Shown here: one piece after another, positions 6,726 to 8,083 of the stretch
Numbering within the stretch: the stretch's first letter is position 1
Layout: each line of letters opens with the position of its first letter
DNA from: Actinomycetota bacterium
GTDB lineage: Bacteria > Actinomycetota > Actinomycetes > Streptosporangiales > Streptosporangiaceae
Length of the DNA: 8,083 nt
Reading direction: 5' to 3'
Assembly: GCA_003140115.1 (NCBI GenBank)
Contig: PLIQ01000372.1
Location: forward strand, 2,372-10,454
Made by a program: the position numbers and the translations under genes
Notes under the pieces: generated by a model
Seen by the model: the letters and a program-made list of their open reading frames with translations, nothing else
Databases searched by the model: none
What the model was told of the DNA's origin: nothing

Positions 6726-7595
6726 ATGGCGAACGAGATTGAGCAGGCTCGGCAGATTCTCGGCGGTCGGCTGCGGGACATCAGGATGGACGCGCGGGTC
6801 TCAGGACGGCAGCTCGGGGCCCTGGCGGGCTGGCATTTCACCAAGGTCTCCAAGATCGAACACGGGCATACGATGCCGTCGATGGCGGACATCGAGCTGT
6901 GGTGCTTCCACTGTGGCGCCGATAACCAGATCCCGGACCTGACCGCTGCCGCGCGAGGGATCCAGAAGATGTACGTGGAGCTGAAGCGGCTGTTGCGGTC
7001 AGGAACTGCGAGCTACCAGCGGGAGCTGCTGAAAGAGGAGACCAGGACGCGTCACTTCCGGATCTTCAATCCGGCGGTCATCCCTGGCGCGCTGCAGACG
7101 CAGGAGTACGCGACGACGCGGCTCACGGAGTTCGCCGACATGGTCGGCATCCCCGCGGACATCGAGGATACAGTGACAGCCCGGATGGAGCGGGGCAGGC
7201 TGCTGCTGTCGGGGGACCGCCTGTTCCATTTCGTGCTGGGCGAGCACGCGCTGCGTGCGGCCCTGGCCGACCGGGACGTGATGGCGGACCAGCTCCGTCA
7301 CCTGCTCGAGGTATCCCGGCTGCCGCGGCTGCGCTTCGGCGTCTTGCCTACACGTACCAGGCATTACATGACGTTCTGCGGATTTTGGATCTTCGATAAC
7401 CGGGTGGTCCAGCTAGAGACCTACTCGGCCGCTATCACGGTCACCCAGCCACGCGAGATCGCCATGTACGCGAAAGTCTTCGAGCACTACTCCGGTCGCG
7501 CCCTGTACGGACAGCAGGCCAGGGACCTGATCAGCCAGGCCATCGCAGATTCTGCCGGGAACTGTATTTCAAGCAACTCGGGGAAACATCCTTGA
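6726..7595 (+). CDS. XRE-family helix-turn-helix regulator with DUF5753 domain
   Basis: Protein of 289 aa, typical of the large actinobacterial WhiJ-like family. Residues about 8-65 form the XRE helix-turn-helix (RLRDIRMDARVSGRQLGALA, then GWHFTKVSKIEHGHTMPS), expected to bind DNA. Residues about 105-280 form DUF5753, with the hallmark PAVIPGALQTQEYA followed by RMERGRLLL, FVLGEHALR, LPRLRFGVLP and the FWIFDNRVVQLETYSA stretch. DUF5753 is thought to bind a ligand or partner, but no ligand is established. The ATG at 6726 is chosen because family members begin just before this helix. It lies 2 nt after the stop of the preceding gene; no strong Shine-Dalgarno is seen, so coupled translation is likely. 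An in-frame ATG at 6681 would overlap that gene and add 15 atypical residues. Codons such as CTA, TTG and GTA are more frequent than in the hopanoid genes, which fits an accessory origin. Regulatory target unknown; the upstream intergenic palindromes are candidates only. Confidence 0.93.
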   Translation: MANEIEQARQILGGRLRDIRMDARVSGRQLGALAGWHFTKVSKIEHGHTMPSMADIELWCFHCGADNQIPDLTAAARGIQKMYVELKRLLRSGTASYQRELLKEETRTRHFRIFNPAVIPGALQTQEYATTRLTEFADMVGIPADIEDTVTARMERGRLLLSGDRLFHFVLGEHALRAALADRDVMADQLRHLLEVSRLPRLRFGVLPTRTRHYMTFCGFWIFDNRVVQLETYSAAITVTQPREIAMYAKVFEHYSGRALYGQQARDLISQAIADSAGNCISSNSGKHP

Positions 7596-7625
7596 TCCCG
7601 TTCGTCTCTTTCTGTAACGTTAAGA

Positions 7626-7913
7626 CTACTTAGCAGCTGAGACCGTAGATTCAGCAGGCGGAACGACAGGCCCGTCCCGCCTCGCCGGCTGACCCGCCGG
7701 GCGGGGGACCCGGAGGTACTGGCGAGGGTTCCCATCCGTTGTTCCGGCTAAGACGGCGCCACCGTACGGCATCGCAACTGCCAGCGACCAGGCCGGGTGG
7801 GATGCATCCATGAGCTGGCAAACGGGGATTGGGCAAATGTCTTGGCCGGTTGCAGGCGAGCGAAAGCGGCGAAGTGCCCCGGCGCCCTCTCCCGCCTCGA
7901 CTCGGTCGCCCAT
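7626..7913 (-). CDS. Doubtful small hypothetical protein
   Basis: Minus-strand frame of 95 aa from the ATG at 7913, or 122 aa from a GTG at 7994. The middle segment (ICPIPVCQLMDASHPAWSLA, then VLAGTTDGNPRQYLRVPRP) reads like a folded protein. It would converge on the XRE gene with 30 nt between the stops. Against it: neither start has a Shine-Dalgarno sequence, about 70% of third positions are G or C (weak bias for this genome), a rare TTA codon is present, and other frames across the same bases are also open. I do not recognise a family. It could be a real small partner gene, a decayed remnant or a chance frame. Confidence 0.25.
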   Translation of the reverse strand: MGDRVEAGEGAGALRRFRSPATGQDICPIPVCQLMDASHPAWSLAVAMPYGGAVLAGTTDGNPRQYLRVPRPAGQPARRDGPVVPPAESTVSAAK

Positions 7914-7990
7914 GGCAGAAAGCCGTCGCGGGCCGTGATGCCGGGCTTTCCAGCACCAAGGGGGTACAACGACCCGCACCCTGACTGTTG

Positions 7991-8025
7991 TCACATATAG
8001 TGATCATCAGGGGGCATTAAGTGAT
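7991..8025. promoter_or_regulatory. Operator-like palindrome and repeat before the next gene
   Basis: TCACATATAGTGA (7991-8003) is an interrupted palindrome (TCAC-N5-GTGA), directly overlapped by the perfect palindrome TGATCA (8001-8006). The half-site GTGAT recurs at 8021-8025, 21 nt from the first at 8000-8004, which is two helical turns. This AT-richer patch sits 15-50 nt before the probable start at 8040, a normal place for an operator. TATAGT at 7996-8001 resembles a -10 box, but no matching -35 is seen. The binding protein is unknown. Confidence 0.35.
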
Positions 8026-8039
8026 AACCGGGGGAATCG

Positions 8040-8083
8040 ATGAGATCACGCGAAGCGAGGGCAGCGCCGCCGGGGACGGTCCA
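8040..8083 (+). CDS. Start of an unidentified gene, cut by the window end
   Basis: ATG at 8040 follows GGGGGAA (8030-8036), a plausible Shine-Dalgarno sequence 5 nt from its G run. The visible 14 codons encode MRSREARAAPPGTV and remain open to the window edge. An operator-like palindrome lies just upstream. The fragment is too short for any family assignment. The start rests only on the ribosome binding site and the upstream AT-rich patch. Confidence 0.4.
   Translation, partial: MRSREARAAPPGTV

Larger units (their letters stand above)
7596..8039. other. Region of 444 bases without a convincing gene
   Basis: It contains TAACGTTA at 7615-7622, a GC-rich self-complementary patch around 7669-7720 (CCCGCCGGGCGGG), and the palindrome GGATGCATCC at 7800-7809. 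The 13-mer GGCCCGTCCCGCC at 7669-7681 also occurs at 5771-5783. No tRNA, insertion sequence or CRISPR array is seen. Several overlapping frames are open on both strands, as expected in GC-rich DNA; the best of them, on the minus strand, is listed separately with low confidence. No U-tract terminator follows the regulator gene. Confidence 0.5.

Noticed and set aside
7797..8000. + strand open frame of 67 codons
   Set aside because: No ribosome binding site, no GC bias at third positions, and it overlaps an operator-like palindrome; no protein family is suggested.

Overview
The window comes from a high-GC actinobacterium. The genes are GC-rich with strongly GC-biased third codon positions, start at GTG, ATG or probably TTG, and overlap tightly. 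The DUF5753-type XRE regulator family is almost confined to Actinobacteria. The regulator pair at 6016-7595 suggests a Streptosporangiales or Streptomycetales relative, but the genus cannot be settled from the sequence.

Positions 71-5575 hold a four-gene hopanoid operon on the + strand. The order is a polyprenyl diphosphate synthase, squalene-hopene cyclase, a protein joining an HpnG-like nucleoside phosphorylase domain to a complete IspH domain, and the radical SAM enzyme HpnH. Successive genes overlap by 7, 4 and 1 nt, so translation is probably coupled. Together they cover late isoprenoid precursor supply (IspH), prenyl chain elongation, cyclisation of squalene to hopene, transfer of adenosyl to hopene (HpnH) and removal of adenine to give ribosylhopane (HpnG-like domain). 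The squalene-forming genes (hpnC/D/E) are not in the window and are expected upstream. The ispG, dxs and hpnO genes that follow hpnH in the Streptomyces cluster are absent here.

Positions 5576-6015 are intergenic. They hold two long adjacent stem-loops (19 and 18 bp, some G-U pairs) plus downstream sequence able to form competing pairs, so this is probably the 3' end of the operon or a structured RNA. A promoter-like element (TTGACG, 17 nt, GAGAAT) follows at 5947-5975.

Positions 6016-7595 hold a two-gene accessory module: a protein with a C-terminal region like DUF6879, and an XRE-family regulator with a DUF5753 domain. Codon use here is visibly less GC-biased than in the hopanoid genes.

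Positions 7596-8083 have no convincing complete gene. There is a doubtful minus-strand reading frame, an operator-like palindrome near 7991-8025, and the likely start of a further gene at 8040 that runs off the window.

The most notable points are the HpnG-IspH domain fusion and the structured RNA region downstream of hpnH.
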